A stretch of 64,000 bases of DNA from positions 62,001 to 126,000 of the forward strand of contig NZ_WGLM01000005.1 of NCBI RefSeq assembly GCF_016125575.1, given 5' to 3'. This DNA comes from Limimaricola sp. (GTDB taxonomy: Bacteria > Pseudomonadota > Alphaproteobacteria > Rhodobacterales > Rhodobacteraceae). Every line of letters starts with the position of its first letter. The first letter of the stretch is position 1. The position numbers were made by a program, and so were the translations under genes. This document shows positions 22,601 through 37,600 of this stretch, in pieces. The notes under the pieces were generated by a model that did no database searches, was not told the DNA's origin, and worked only from the letters and a program-made list of their open reading frames with translations.

Positions 22601-25600
22601 GAACCGGTTTGGCGCAGGTATCGGCCAGTCGGTCGTTGTGGACGGCAGCGGGCAGATCTTTGTGACCACCAATGACGGTATCGCGCAATTCGATCCTGTC
22701 AGCGAAACCTTCACCACCTTTGCGACGGGCCGGGTGGGCGATCTGGCGATTGCGCCAGATGGCGCGCTCTGGGCCACTGGCTGGCCCGACCGGGGCAACA
22801 TCCTGCGCTATGACAGCGATGGCACGGCAACGCTGATCGCTGCAACCGGCGCGCCGCTTGACAGCCTGACCTTCGGGCGCGCGGGTACCGAATTTGAGGG
22901 GCTGGCGCTAGCGACCTCGGTGGGCGAAGGCGGCGTGGCGCGGCTGTTTGCCGTCGATCTGGCCTCCTACGACGTGGTGTCGATTGCCGCCGGGCAGACC
23001 CGTGGCGAGGGCATTACCACGCTATCGGACGGGCGCATCCTCGTGGCGCACAGCACCGGGATCGACACCTTGCAGCCGCTGCGCACCCCTGCCGTCGTGG
23101 CAACATCCGTGCAGGACGGCGCGACCTTCTCGCATCCGATCGCCACCTTCTCGGTTCAGTTCGACGATGACATGGCAACCGAAGGCGCAGGCTCTGTCCT
23201 GAACCCGGCCAATTACGCGTTGGTCGATCAGAACGGTGACATTCGGCCCGTCACTGGCCTCTCTTGGGACGCCGCGACACGGACGGTGACTGCCAGCTTC
23301 GAGAGCCTGCCGCTGGGCATCTATGCGTTCAACGTTCTGGACACGCTGCAAAGCAGCCGGGGCCAAAGCCTGGGCGCTTTGACAACCGTCAATTTCACCC
23401 GGCTGAACGATGTTACAGCCGATGTGAAGATCTCGTTCCGCGATACCCGCTACGATCGGCAGACAGGTGTCGTGACCTATGCGGTGACGGTCGAGAATAT
23501 CGGGGTCAAACCGTTGCGCGGCCCGATCCGGCTGACCCTCGACCCCGCCGATATCACCGGCGATGGCACCCCGCTGGTGGGCACGCAAAGCGGCGATATC
23601 TGGCTGGTCGATCTTTCGGGGCAGATCGGCCCCGATGCCGAACTGGCGCCCGGCGAAAGCACCGAGGCGCTGGCCGTGTCGCTTCTGCTGGACGACGCGC
23701 AACGCGCCATTTTCCGGCATGGTGTGCGGCTGCTGCCGGGGGTCAACGCCGCGCCGGTCTTTGGTGACGTCGGACCGAATAGCGCGCAGGTTGGCGTGCC
23801 ATACCTGTTTCAGCCGATCGCCACGGATATCGACAGTGCCCAACTGGGCTACACCCTGGTCTCTGGGCCTGCGGGCATGACCGTCGACCCGGTCACCGGC
23901 GCGGTTGCCTGGACACCTGACGCGGCCACGCCGGCCGACGTCGATGTGACCTTGCAGGTCTATGACGCGCAGGGCGCGTTTGACGAGCTGAACTGGCAGA
24001 TCTCCGTCGCCGGAGCCAACCATGCGCCGGTGCTGCAAGCGCCAGCAGCGCAGATCCAGATTGCCGAGGGCGAGGTTCTGCGGCTGCCTTATCTTTATGA
24101 TGACGCCGATTCCGATGCGGTGGCCATCTTCGCCGACAACCTGCCGCCCGGTGCCTATGTCGATCATGCGACACAGGATCTGGTCTGGCAGCCGCAACCG
24201 GGGCAGGCCGGCCAATACAATGGCGTGGTGATCGGGGCCACCGATGGCACCCTCTCGACCCGGCAAAGCTTCAATCTGGTGGTCACGCCGGGCGTCTTCG
24301 CGCCAAAGGTGGCCACGCCGGTGCCCGAAACCCTGCGCGAGGGCGATCCGCTGCGGGTGCAGATCGTCGGGGCCGACGCGCGCGATGCACCCTTGACCTT
24401 TACCTCGCCGCTGCTGCCTGCCGATGCCCATCTGGATCCGAAAACCGGCATATTCGAATGGACGCCGCGCTACACGCAGGCGGGCGCGTATCACATCCCC
24501 GTTGATGTCTCGAACGGCAGTGCCACGACACGCGTGACGCTGGATATCACGGTCGAGAACGCCAATGGCGCGCCGGTCCTGCAAGGCTTTGACAACTGGA
24601 CGGTGACGGAGGGCCAACAGCTTGAATTCCGCACCAACGGCTTTGACCCCGACAATCCCGGCTACGTCTTGCCGGAACGTGCGGCGGACGGTTCACTGCT
24701 GGATTACGCAGGCTCGATGCGGGCAAGTCTCAGCTACACGGTCGAGGGGCTTCCGGACGGCGCCACCTTCGACGCCGAAACCGGCACGTTCAACTGGCTG
24801 ACCGATTATAGCTCGGCAGGGCTGTACCATGTCCGCCTGACAGCCACGGATGACGGTGATGGCACCGGCACACCGTTGTCCTCTTCGGTCATGATCACAA
24901 TCAAGGTGGAGGATTTCAACCGCCCGCCAGTGCTGGACGATCTGCCCAACATCACGGCGCAGGGCGGCGAGGTGGTGCGCATCCCGCTGACCGCTCTGGA
25001 CCCGGATGGCGGCCCGCTGAGCGTGCAGGCCACGGCCACCCGCGCGGCCGGGGCCGACCAGATCAGCCTCGATCCGACGCCGATTGCTCTCGATGGCACC
25101 TCCGGCTTTGGCCGGGTCGTCCAGACGGCGCAAGGTCAGGTGCTTGAGATCACGCCCGGCGATCTGGACCGGGGTGACTGGCGCATTGACCTGCGACTGC
25201 AGGACGATGGCAACGGGAACCCGGCCGGCGCGCTGGCGGCCGAAGGTAGTTTCATCCTGACGGTTGAGGGGGCCAATCTGCCCCCGGTTCTGTCGCCGGT
25301 GGCCGGCTTGGTGGCCGTGGTAGGACAAGAGCTGAGCTATACCTTCACCGCGCAAGACCCCGAGCGCGGCAGCCTCAGCTTCGAGATGTCGGGACTTCCG
25401 GACGGTGCGGTGCTGGATACAAGCGAGCCGGGCAAGGCCACGTTGCGTTACACGCCACTGGCTGGCGACAGTGGCAGCCATACGCTGGTTCTGACGGTCA
25501 CCGACGCGGGCAATGGCGATCCCACGGCACGGCTTGGCGACACGATCAGCCTGCCGGTCCTCGTCCGCAGCGCCAACGCCGCCCCGCTGATACAGCCCCT

Positions 25601-28600
25601 GGGCCCGTTGGAGGTGGCCGAACTGGACACGCTTGATGTCAGCGTGCTGGCCTCCGATCCGGACGGTGATCCGCTGACCTTCACGGCGACGGGGCTGCCG
25701 GACGGGGCCGTGCTTGACCCGTTGTCGGGCCGGCTGACCTTCACGCCGGGCGTGTTTCAGGCCGGCGTCTACAACGATATCACGCTGGGCGTGACGGATG
25801 GCAACGCGACCGACACGTTCACGACCAGCCTGCATGTTACGAACACAAATCGTCCGCCCGTCGTGCTGGACACCGCGCCGCAAACCGCGCTGGAAGGGCA
25901 GGCGTTTACGTTCCGGCTGCTGGCCTCTGACATAGATGGTGATCCGGTCGTCTTCGCCGTTGCCGACGCATTGCCGAAGGGCGCCAGTCTGGATCCGCGT
26001 ACCGGCGTGGTGACGTGGATGCCGGGCTACGATCAGGCAGGCAGCTATACATTCAAGATCGCGGCGCGCGATCCGTCGGGCGCGCAAAGCGTGGCTGATG
26101 TCGCTGTCAACGTGCTGAACCAGAACCGCCCGCCGGTGCTGGCGCTGGAGACGCGCACGGTGGTGCTGGGTGAAACGCTCGACATCACCTTGCCGGTCAC
26201 CGATCCCGATACCGATGACACGCTGGCGCTCTCCATCGCCAACCTGCCCGCCAATGCCAGCTTTGACCGCAGCACAGGACGTCTGATCTTTACCCCCGAT
26301 GCCGGCGACCTAGGCGATCTGGTGTTGAAGGTCAGCGCGGATGACGGCACGGACGTCGTCGCGGCCAACATGCTGATCAAGGTCACCCGGACGCCGATCC
26401 TGCCGACGGCGGTGCTGGATGTCACCCCCGGGTTCCCCGCGCAGCCGGGCCAGACCATTACACTATCGGCCACCGGCGACGGTGTCGTGCCGATCACGGC
26501 GATGCGCCTGACCGTCGATGGAAAGGTCCTGCCGCTGAATGCGTTGGGCCGGGCGCAGATCGTCGCGCCCGCGCCGGGCCGGCTGCATGCGGTGCTGGAG
26601 GTAACCGATCGCGATGGGCGCACGGGACAGGTCGCGCGAGATATCGTGATCCGTCAGCCGGGTGATGTTGCCGCGCCGCAGGTCACGCTCGATCTGCCTG
26701 AGGGGCCGCTGGCCGGCCCGGTTTCGATCAGCGGTTCAGTCGCCGATCAAAGCGTCGCCGGCTGGACGCTGACACTCGTTTCACGCAGCGGTGTGGCGCG
26801 GCAACTCGCCGATGGCGACACCGAGACGATCGGCGAATTGGCGCAGATCGACGCCGGAGAAGTGCCGTCGGGCTTTTACACCCTGCGGCTGGACGCCCGC
26901 GATCTGAACGGCCTGAAAACGATCGTCGAGAAACAGATCGAGATCCTGCCCGCCGCCGCTGATCCCACATTGCGCCTGACCGAGGCGGAGGTGACGTTGT
27001 CGGGCATTGATATTCCGCTGACGCGTGTCTATCAGCCCGACCGCGCAGGTGAGACGCTGGACTTTGGCCAAGGCTGGGCTGCGCCATGGCTGGATGCGCA
27101 ACTGGATGCAGGGCCGGCGGGCGTGGCAGGTGCGGCGCTGAAGGCCGGCCAGCACATCCATCTGACCGCGCCTGATGGCCAGCGGATTGTCTTTACCGTG
27201 GGCATTGCAACGCAGGAGATCTCCGGGTTTCACAAGGCGACGCTGACCTTCACGGCCGACCAGCCCGGCTATGCGCTGTCTTTTGACGGCCCCCTGCTGA
27301 CAGAGGCGGATGGCGCCATATACAGCGCCCGCTCGGGCCTGCCCTATTCGCCATTTGCCCCCGGCGCGCCGATCACGCTGCGCCTGAGCCAGCCAGATGG
27401 CACTGTCTGGGAAATGGATGGCGGCGGCTCGATGACCGGGGTTGCGCGCGGCGATGCGCATGTCCTGATCGCCGATAGCGGGCTGATCGGCGCGAACGGC
27501 AGCGCGGTGACGGTTCTGCGCAATCCGGCCGGGGCGATTGCCGGTCTAACGCTGCCCGATGGCGAAAAGCGGTTGTTCCTTTACGACGCGGCTGATCGGT
27601 TGACCTTTGTCGGCGGCAGCAGTGGGGCAGAGCCCGATCTTTACGGCTATGACGCGAGTGGGCTTTCAATCGCGCAGGGCAGGCTGGCGGGCGTTTATCA
27701 GGGCGGGGTGGCGCAGCCCCTGAACCATGCCTTCGGCGGCATTACCAACACCACCGACTGGCAGACCACGATCGCTGCGGGCGAGGTGCAGACCGCCTCG
27801 TTCGTTCTGCGCGACAGCGAGTTGGCCTCGGCCGGCGGGCAACTGCTGATCTCGGTCAGGATGAGCGCCCCGGGGGCCAGCCTGCAACTGGACGGGGCCG
27901 GGCCGGTATCGTTGCAAACGGCCGCTGATGGCAGCCAGACGGCGATCTTCGCCGTCTCGGAGGCCGGTCTGAAGCAGTTGACCCTGCATGGTGACAGTGC
28001 CGCGTCGATCGACCTGCACCTTGCGCCAACGGGCGACCTGACAGGCGACGGCGATGTGTCGAGCGCCGACAAGGCAGCCTACCAGAACACCCCCCGCGAC
28101 ATCGATGGCGACGGCAACGTTGATGCGACCGATCAGGCGCTGCTGTTGCGCAACTACGGGCTGCGCGCCAACCGCCCGCCAGTGCTGACGCCAGTAGCAC
28201 AAAAGACCTACACCGATCTGGCCATTGCAGTGTCGCTGCGCGACATGGCGGCCGATCCCGAAGGCGATCCGGTGTTTTTCGAGGTGCTTGGTGCCAGCGG
28301 CGGCACGGCAACGCTCAGCCCGGATGGCGCGACGCTTCTGGTGACGCCAGATCCCGGCCAGACCGGGCCGATGCATGTAAGTCTGCGTGCAAGTGATGGC
28401 TACCGCAGTTCGGCCAGTGCCGATCTGAACATCGAGATTTCCGACGCCGCGCTGACCGGGATCACGCTGGAGGATCGCGCGCCGCTGCTGGCCGATGGTG
28501 AAACGGTCGATTTCGGGATCACCGGCAGTTTCGCCGATGGTGGTACGGCGGCGCTGAGCGAAGGTTATGTGACGGTCAGCTTCGATGACCCAACCGTCGC

Positions 28601-31600
28601 GCGCCTTGTCGGCACGCAACTGCAGGGCCGGGGGAACGGCTATAGCGTGATCGAGATCGCGCGCGGGGCGATCCATGCGGCAACTGTCGTGCGGGTCGGG
28701 GCGTTGTCGTCCTACGATCAGGCGCTGATCGACGGGCCGGGCAGCGATATCTATCCCGACGCGGTCGAGATCACTCCCGGCGCGTCGCGTCAGTTGCTGT
28801 TGTTCGATCATCTGGGCGCGAACGTGGTGCAATCGCACATGGACGAAGTCAAAAGCTACGTCCAGAACAACGATATCGCGCAAGTCACCTCCGATGGCCG
28901 GGTGATTGGCCTTGCGCCTGGCCATACCGAGCTGACGGTAATCTACCGCGCCTCGGAAATCACCATTCCGGTCAACGTGATGACGCCGGTGGTTGGCGAT
29001 GCCGTTCCGGTGGGGTCTGCTGGTGGCGTGGTGCAGAACGCCGATGGTTACCAGGTGGCGATCGCCGAAGGCGCGCTGCCGCGCGACGCGCAAGTCACCA
29101 TCACAACGCTGAGCGCCGACGAGATCGGGGTGCCGCTGCTGCGCCCCGAAGACGGCTTTACCTTCGGTGCGGCCTTCAATCTGGATACCGGCAACGCGCC
29201 ACAAAGCATTCCGGCGCAGTTCGCCATTCCCACAAGCCTTGCCGAAGGGGCGCATGTCATATTCTACCGCATCAGCGATTTCGTCACCGATGCCGGCATC
29301 GTCAAAGGCTATCAGGAGGTGGAAAGCGGGGTTGTCGATGCCAACGGGATCGCCCGCACCACCTCGCCACCGCATGCCGGCACACAATCGGACGGGCCGC
29401 TGGTGGTCATGCAGATCGCCGACGATTTCGCCCAGAAGGTGGTCAGTGCCTCGGTCCAGCAAATGGCCCCCTCCGACCATATTCAGGCCACCGCCACGGT
29501 TCAGTCCATAGGTGGCGCGCTGCTGCCGATCGGCGCGCTGTCGGCAGGGGCCAAGATGGTGCTGACGCTGCCGCATGCGATCACCGCCATTGCCACAAAG
29601 CTGGTCAATTCCGAAACTCTCGACATCATCAGTTCCAACACGCTGCAGATTGCCGCGGACCTGCCCAATATCGTGACCAACCTCTTTGGCTCGCTGCTGG
29701 AGCATCTGCAGAATGCGGCCTATCCGCTGGTCGAATCCGCCGAGGTCGTACAGCTCACAACACAGGCCAGTGCCGTCACCAAGGCACAGATCGAAATCAA
29801 GGGGCTGAACCTGACGCCTGACAGCCGCTTGGACGGGGGCGCACATAGCTGGGTGGTGTTCGGCGACGTGTCTGACGATGTGCTGAATACCGCCTTGTTG
29901 AAGGCCGAGACCGAGGGCGGGCATGGCGCGGGCTATTCGGTGCGGTTTGATCAAACCGGGGCAGTCGCCGTGCTGGCCGAACAGATCATGCGCGACGGGG
30001 CACCCGCATTGCGCGTGACACCGCCGCGCAACGTGTCGACGGGTGTTTTCCGCGTTGCACGTCCGGCGCTGACCCAGACCGCGGATACCGGCACTGCCCC
30101 CAGCGCACTGGCCCAGGGCAGCGAAGTGGCCGGGGCGGTGATGGATGCCAAGTTCCAGTTGTCCGACAGTTTTGCCTTGGCGCCGGGCGAAGACACGTTT
30201 GTCGCCGTGCAACAGGGCTTCAGCCAGCCCGATGGCGCGGATGTGGCGGTCGACACTTCGGTGACGTTCGATCAGCTCGCGGTGTTGCGCCCGCTGGCGC
30301 GGACCGGCCCGGACACCACGCCAATCCCGCAGCTCGTGGGGCGCATTCCGATTGGGTATCTGGATCAGAACGGCGTGCCGCTGCCCGATCAGCCCAGTGC
30401 AGGCCCGGGTGCGGTTGTCTTGTCACAGGACAACAGTCTTGCCTTCGTGGCGCTGACGGCGGCAAAGGGCATCGCGGTCGTCGACACCATCGCGTGGCGT
30501 CAGATCGACGTGAACCCTGCCGATGACAGCCACGTCAATTTCATCCAGCTTAACGCCGACGCGGGCATTCGGATCGGCGACATGTTCGTCGATCGTGGCG
30601 ACAATTACCTCTTTGTCACCGACCAGGGGTCCAACAAGATCCATGTGATCGGGATCAACCCGGCGGATAGCGCGACCTACCTGCGTGATTTCCTCAGCCT
30701 GACGTTGCCCGATCCGCGAGCCATCACCTCGGCCGCCTTGACGCAGGACTTCAAACAGATCGTCGTTGCGCAATCGGGCGCAGGCACCGGCGCGCGTTCG
30801 CAGGGCCTGGTGTCGATCTTCGATCTGCCCACCGCGTTGGACGAGTCGTCCGATCCGCTGCTCAGCCCGGTGGCAAGCTTTGGCGACCCGTCGACGGCGA
30901 CCGATACCAGCGGGTTGTTCCTGCGCGAGCCGCGCAGCGTGACCAGCTATTTCTTCGCAGGGGACAACCACCAGAAGATTGTCATCCTCGATTCGACCCG
31001 CACCGTTTCGGGGCCGTCCAATGGTGGCCTTGTCGTGGTGCTGGACAGGGACGCGAAGGGCAACTGGTCGGTCCAGAACAGGATGAACTTTGCATTCCCG
31101 CCAGAAGCGGCCAGCCAGAACGGTCCGAGGGCCCCCTTCGCCGTGGCCGATCCTGTTGACATCGTGTTTTCCGAAACCGGCGAGACGGCGTTTATCCTTG
31201 GTCAGCGCCGCTTTGCCCCCGACGATCCGCAACGCGATCCGGACTATTCCTTCACCAGCCTGATCGGGCGCTACCGGGCCAATCCGCCGGGCAGCAACAT
31301 CGCCGTGGTCACCAACCTTCTGAGCGCGACGCGCGAAAGCACGGGCAGTCAGGCGTCACGGGTCGTTGCCGCCACGTTGGGCATTCCCGAAAGCTGGGGC
31401 ACGACCTTGGGTCTCTCGCCCGACCGTAAATTCGTCTACATGTCGGGCGGACGGCTGGGCAACGTGCTTGCCTACGACATCCAGGCGATCGACGATTTCA
31501 TCAAGACCCACCCGGACGAGTTGTATTACCGCTATGCGCTGGACGATCTGGGCGGCACCGCAACGGCGCCAAGCGGTGTGCTGGTCCCGCGCATCGACCT

Positions 31601-34600
31601 GAACGAGACATTCGGACCCCGCGCCGCCTACGGCGCGTATTACGCGGTGCCCTACGGGCCGGGCGAGCCCTATGTCGGCCCCGGCCTGAGCCCAGAGGAG
31701 AAACCCAACCAGCCGATCCTGCTGGGCGGCCTGATCGGCGGGATGGCCACGGTGCGCAATGTCATCTCGCTGGATCCGGTGGATGATGGAAGCTTCACCG
31801 ATCTGACGATCACCCGCACGCACAGCGCAATCGACGTGCCCAAATACGACAGCACCGATAACCCGCAGCCCAACTTCGCGTTCGACCTTGATCCGAACTC
31901 AAGGCCCGTTTCCGTGATCGTGACGGTGTCGGTCTATGGTCCGCGAGAGGGGCTTTTCGTCAGTGACACGACGCCGACGCAAGGCAAGGCGCTTGAAAAC
32001 CTCGGCTACAAGAACCTGATCGACGCGAACGGCAGCTATGACGCCAATCGCAACCGGGTTGCCACGGTCTATCTGACGGACGCGCAAATTGCCGATGCGA
32101 TGGCAAATGGCGGACATTTCAAGGTGACGCTGCCCGGTGACACTGTACTGACTGCCGGTCAAAGCTACTTCTGGGGGGCCGAGGCGGTCCTGTCGCAGAA
32201 CGGGCACCAGCCGGAGGTCAACCGGCAGTATGGCGAGTTCTACGTCAACCCGGTCAAGCCGGCGACGGGGCAGAAATATGCCGGTGTCGCGGTCCTGACC
32301 CACGGGTTGAGTTTGCCATTCCTTGGCCCCCAAGCTGATCAGACGGCGCTCTTTGATATGGCCGTCAAGATGGCTGCGGCGACAGATGGTGTCGTCCTTT
32401 TCTACAAGCCGTTGGGGCGGGGCGTGACCTCGTCGGACAGCAATCGCTATGGCGACTGGGTCAACATCACGCCGGGCAAGTCGCTGGAAGATGCCAATGC
32501 GCTGATCCTCGTGCCGGACTGGACCGACTCCACCACGATCGACGATACCGGATTTGCCGAGGCCGCGGCGGATGCGTTCTTTGCCGAGATCGTCGATTTG
32601 GACAACCGCATCGGCGACGTTCTGAGTGCACCGCTGCATTTCATCGGCGAGGGGCGCGGCACCTCGGTCAATACCGAGATCGTCCAGCGGCTGTTGGCGC
32701 AGATTGGCAAAGACAAGCTGGGGCCGATTCAGGTTACCACGATCGACCCGCTCTCTGGTGCGCAGCCACAGCGCCAGCTCAACGTGACAAACGTTCTTGA
32801 TTTCGTGTCCACCACGGCCACGCTCGCGTCTTACGGCTTTGCGCTTTACGCGGCCGCCAATGTCTATGCCACGGTCGAGACGGCGGGCCTGTCGGCCGAA
32901 GTGACAGTCGCCAATGTGGTCAGCGCAATCCGCTACTACGAACAGACCAAGGCCTTTGCAGCCAGCGTTGACACGATCAGCACGTCGCTGAAATCGCTGA
33001 AGATCAACACCATTGACCTGTCGGATTTCTCTGACCCGGTCACGATCAACTGGAACGGCGTGTCCTTTGCCGACAACTATTTCCAGACGGTCGCCGATAC
33101 CGATCGCGCGCTGTCCTTCACCACCAAGGGCACGGCGCTGGCGACAGCCAACGTCAACCTGAACCTGACGAACCTGCCCGGCTTCATCGAGGACGATGCG
33201 CTGCCCGATACCGCGTTTCTTGGGATCGACAAGACGCAGTTCGGCATCGGGCTGGGCAGTCTCAATTTGCGCGCAGTGGGCTGGTACACCGGAACGACGG
33301 CGCTGCGCAGCTATTACTTCGACGGTTTCGGGCAGATTAAGACCGGTATCTGGCGCGGCCCGCTCGACCGGTTCCAGGACGTGGTGACGGCCTCGGGCAA
33401 GGACGGCTATCTGGAGAAATTCGGCCGCATCGCACGCTATTACAACGACCCGGCCCCGGCGACCCCGGCGGCCGTGGCCCAAAGCGCCTCCGGTTACGAC
33501 AAGAACCTAAAGAGCTGGTATGTCGCGCGCGAGTTCGAGGCCAACTCGATTGCCGGGCAAAAGGAAAATGCGCCGGTGCGCACCAACAAGGCGGCCGCCA
33601 TCGACACCACAGCGTGGGAAGGCGTGGGGACGGGCTGGTTCTATTCGTCGCTTGGCGGTGGCGGCCAACGTCAACTCCGGATCACCACAGTTGATCGATC
33701 GAAATTTGATCCGGCCAGCTACAACAACTCGGCCAAGGACGGCAAAGGCACCGCGATTGCCAGCGTGTTCAACGGCGATTTCCAGGCTTCCGAAAAGCCG
33801 CTTTACGGGCGGATGCCGATCCCGGCGCGCAGCGCCTATGAAACACCCGGCTGGTCGATGTTGGGGGGCAACAGCTATCGCGTGATTGGCGGCCTCGACA
33901 GTTCCAGTGTCTCGGGACTGCAAGGGCTGTTCTTCCTGCCCGAGAATACGCTGGGATGGGAGATTGATTTCACCCGGATCGACAAGTTCAAGCCCGAAGC
34001 TATCGCGGACAGCGCCTGGAAATACTACGAGGACACGATAACGTCCCTTGTGTCGAAAGTCCGCGAGGGGATCGATTCAGTTACGCACAAGACACCTGAA
34101 TCCGACAGCGATCCCGATTATGCCGGCAAGGTGCTGAATACCGTCGTCAACGCGGTCCTTGCCGGGGTTCCGGCCGCCGCCAGTTTTGCCAACGACCTCA
34201 TCGAGAGTGGGCTGGGCGCAAAGTTCTTTGAAATCCTTCAGGAGGATTTCGATGCGATCACCAAGGAAGCGGATATTCAGGATCATGCGACGAGGGGGTT
34301 GGCCTATGTCAATCCGCCGCCGGCACCCGACAGCCGCTTCAAGTCGCTCGTGGGAGCGGGCGTTGATGACTTCCTGTCCAAGCTGCCCGACATCCTCGCA
34401 TTCATCCAGAAGAACATGGTGGATTGGTACTACAAGTTGGGCGCGGGTGCCGAGCTTGTCCACAACACCATGTATTTCAATGATAAAAACGATCAACTTG
34501 GCGTTGATGTGACTTGGGATGACCCTGTGGCGGGCGGCAATTCCACGCTGGCGCTCTTTGCCCAGATCGACGGGACGTATATTGAACTGACGCCGATGAA

Positions 34601-37600
34601 GGCCGCGCAAGTGCGTAACGACAGCAGCCAGACCGGGGCTGACAAACGCCAGTATTTCGAGATACCCGAAACGGTGCGGGGCAAGGCGGGGCAGCTGGTG
34701 ATCCGCAACGTCACCGATACGGGAGCCACCGGATCGCTGGCGCGGATCGACAACATATCGTTCCGCCAGACCCTCAAGATAACCGATTCCGATGTTGGCG
34801 CGGCAGCCGGGGCCAGCGACCTGACGGTTCTGTTCACCGATAACGGCCAGCAGATCACCGACGGGACCGGACGCGAGGCCTTGCGTGTCAGCGAGACGGC
34901 TGGCCTTGGCATCGACCGTCATGAATTCGCGTTCGAGAACCTCTCGGACCGGGGCATGGATGTGACGCTGACGCTGGACCCGTCAGAGTTCCTGACCCTT
35001 TCTGCCTTGCCCGATGTATGGACGCTGGCCAATGCGCCGAACGGAACAACCGGGTTTCCGGTGTCGCTGCAGGATGGCAGCGCCGGCATACAGCTCAAGA
35101 CCAACCTGCGGCCCGGGGAAAAGCAAAGCCTGACACTGACCGCCAGCCTGACCAATGATTTCCTGCAAAACACCGCGCCGGACGCCCAGGCATTGCTGTT
35201 GGGCACACGGATGGTCGTTCATTACGCCGATGACACCCCCAGCACCGCGCCGGGGATCACGCGCATCGACGAAACCCGGACCGCTGCCATCCTGTATCTG
35301 GCTGACATGGGCGATGACGCGGCCAATGACGGGACGTTGCGGTTGGCCGATACCGCTGATGGCCAGACCCGCACGCTGCACATTGAAAAGCGGTTGGGCA
35401 ACCTGTCGGATATCACGCTGTCGCTGGCCGGGGCAGACAGCAAATGGCTGACCGGCACTGACGGGCTGAACAGCTATGACATCACCTTTGCGCCGGTCGG
35501 GGTGGGCGACAAGCCCGGCAATGCCGCGCCGCGTTTCGTTGATGCCAGCACCCTTGTGCTGACCCGTGGTGGCGAGCAGATCGGCAGTTTTGCAGTCGAG
35601 GCGGCAGCGACCCGCAAACAGACCGTCGGGATCGAGGCCGACAAACTGCGGGCCGAGATCAAGACCCAGTTGGCCGCCCTGCGCGCCAAGGAAATTGCCG
35701 ACGGTGTGGCTGATCAAGACAGTTTTGCGCTACGCTTTGCCGGGCTGACCGATGCCAATTGGGCCGACGTGATTGCCGGCATCAAGAACCAGCTTGCCTC
35801 CGTGCTGGCGGCAGGCGACGGGGCGGTGCGTGTCACCTCCGGCGCGGGTGATTTCGAGCTGGTATTTGATTCCGGCACACAAGGCTCCGACGCATTGATC
35901 CTGCCGGTCGATGCGGCCCAACAGGCGCGTAATGACGGCGCCAGCGCCGCGCATGATGCCGCCGAAGCGCAGCAGCAAAAGGCCCTGAGCCTGAAGGACA
36001 AGAAACAGGGTCTGAGCGACGCCTTGAACAAGGTCTATGTCGGCGCGCCCGAGGTTCAGGCACAATATCAGGACTACGCCAATGCGCTGGCCGATGTCGC
36101 CAGCACCGCCTTGCCCGCCTTCAACGATATTATCGATCAGGGGCGTCACACATTTACCAGCGCGGCGCTGGTCTATGACGCGCTGGATGGTCAGGCAGAG
36201 GCGCAGGCAGGGCTGGTTTCGCAGTTCGCCACGGTCAGTGATCAGGCCGACACGGTGCTAAGCCAAGTGGGCGCGGCCCAGGCCGAACTGATGTCCAGTC
36301 TGGGGGGGCTTTTTGACGGCATAACGCTGGACACCGATCAGGAGAAGGCGGCCAGCGCCAGCTTGGGTAATTTGCAGGGCAGTCTTGGCACGGCGTTTGA
36401 AAAGATTGGCGACGCGGTTCGTGGTCTGGGGCTGATCAGTCCGTTCGCCACGGCCCAGAATTCGTCGCCCGGTACTGGGCCCTCCGGTGTTCTGAGTGCG
36501 GCATTGAATGTCGTGCGCGGCCCGGGCGGTACATTTGGCGGATTGTCGCAGACGATCAGTCAGGCCATTGGCAGCACACAACTTTCCACGACGCTCACCG
36601 ATATCGGGCAGAACGTGATGTCGTCGGTGCAGGGTGGCAACGAGTTGCTCGATAACCTGCTGAGCCAAACGCAGACCTTGGCTGGTATTTTCGGCAGCAA
36701 ACTGCCGGCCGAGCGCCAAAGCGAACTTGCCGCGACGGTATCGTCGACGAAGGGCCTTTTTGCCCCCCTGATCGCCACGCTCACCAACAGCATCAGCAGC
36801 ACCGAAACACTCGTGGGAACGGCGACCGGTAGCAAACCCGTTCTTTCGGGCGTGCTGGGCAAACTTGGCACCTCGCTGCGGGACCTGACAGGGCAGATCA
36901 CCTCCCAGATCGATGACCTGCATGGCACGTTCACCGACAATATCGCGCTATTCGGTCAGCTTGAGGCCACCACCGACGGGGTTGATCCAATCCCGGCAGA
37001 TACCTTGCAGGGCATCCTTGGGCAGGTGAACCGGCAGAACGACCCGTTTGGCGCGCTTTCGGGCCATCTGAACGGACTTCTCAATTCGATCGTTGGCGCA
37101 AATTCCGGGCTTTTGGATGGGCTGGACAGTGGCGCAGCACCGTCCACCGGGGGTGGTGGTGGCGGTTCCGGCATTGGCGGGTTGGCGCGCAAGCTTATCA
37201 ACGATCTTGACCTTGCCGGTGTCGGGGCGGACGGAATCTTCACCCAGCTTGGCCAGCAATTCCGCATGGCGGGCGGATCGCAAACCGACGTCGCCGATGC
37301 GCTGTCCGAGATCGGGAAGGCAGCGCAGGCGCTTGGGCAGGATACGTTCCTTGAGGAATTGAGGAACAGCGCCGAAAACGGCCAGCCTCTGGCCGCCGAG
37401 CAGCAGGTTCATGCGCTTGCCTCCGATGGCCTGGCGCAGGCCCAAAGCGCGATTGATGGCGAAGGCTCCGGCGGCATCTTTAGCGGGCTGTCGGGGCTGA
37501 TGGGGGGGCTGAAGACGGTCGTCGACAACGTGGCGGGTGCCGTCGGAACAACTGGTACCGTGCCCAGTCCGTTCCATGTCGATAGTCGTGCGACCACGGC

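Noticed and set aside
27666-30212. An 848-codon minus-strand open frame inside the giant gene
   Set aside because: The composition is that of an antisense shadow, with no motif, no ribosome site and complete overlap with well-supported plus-strand coding sequence.
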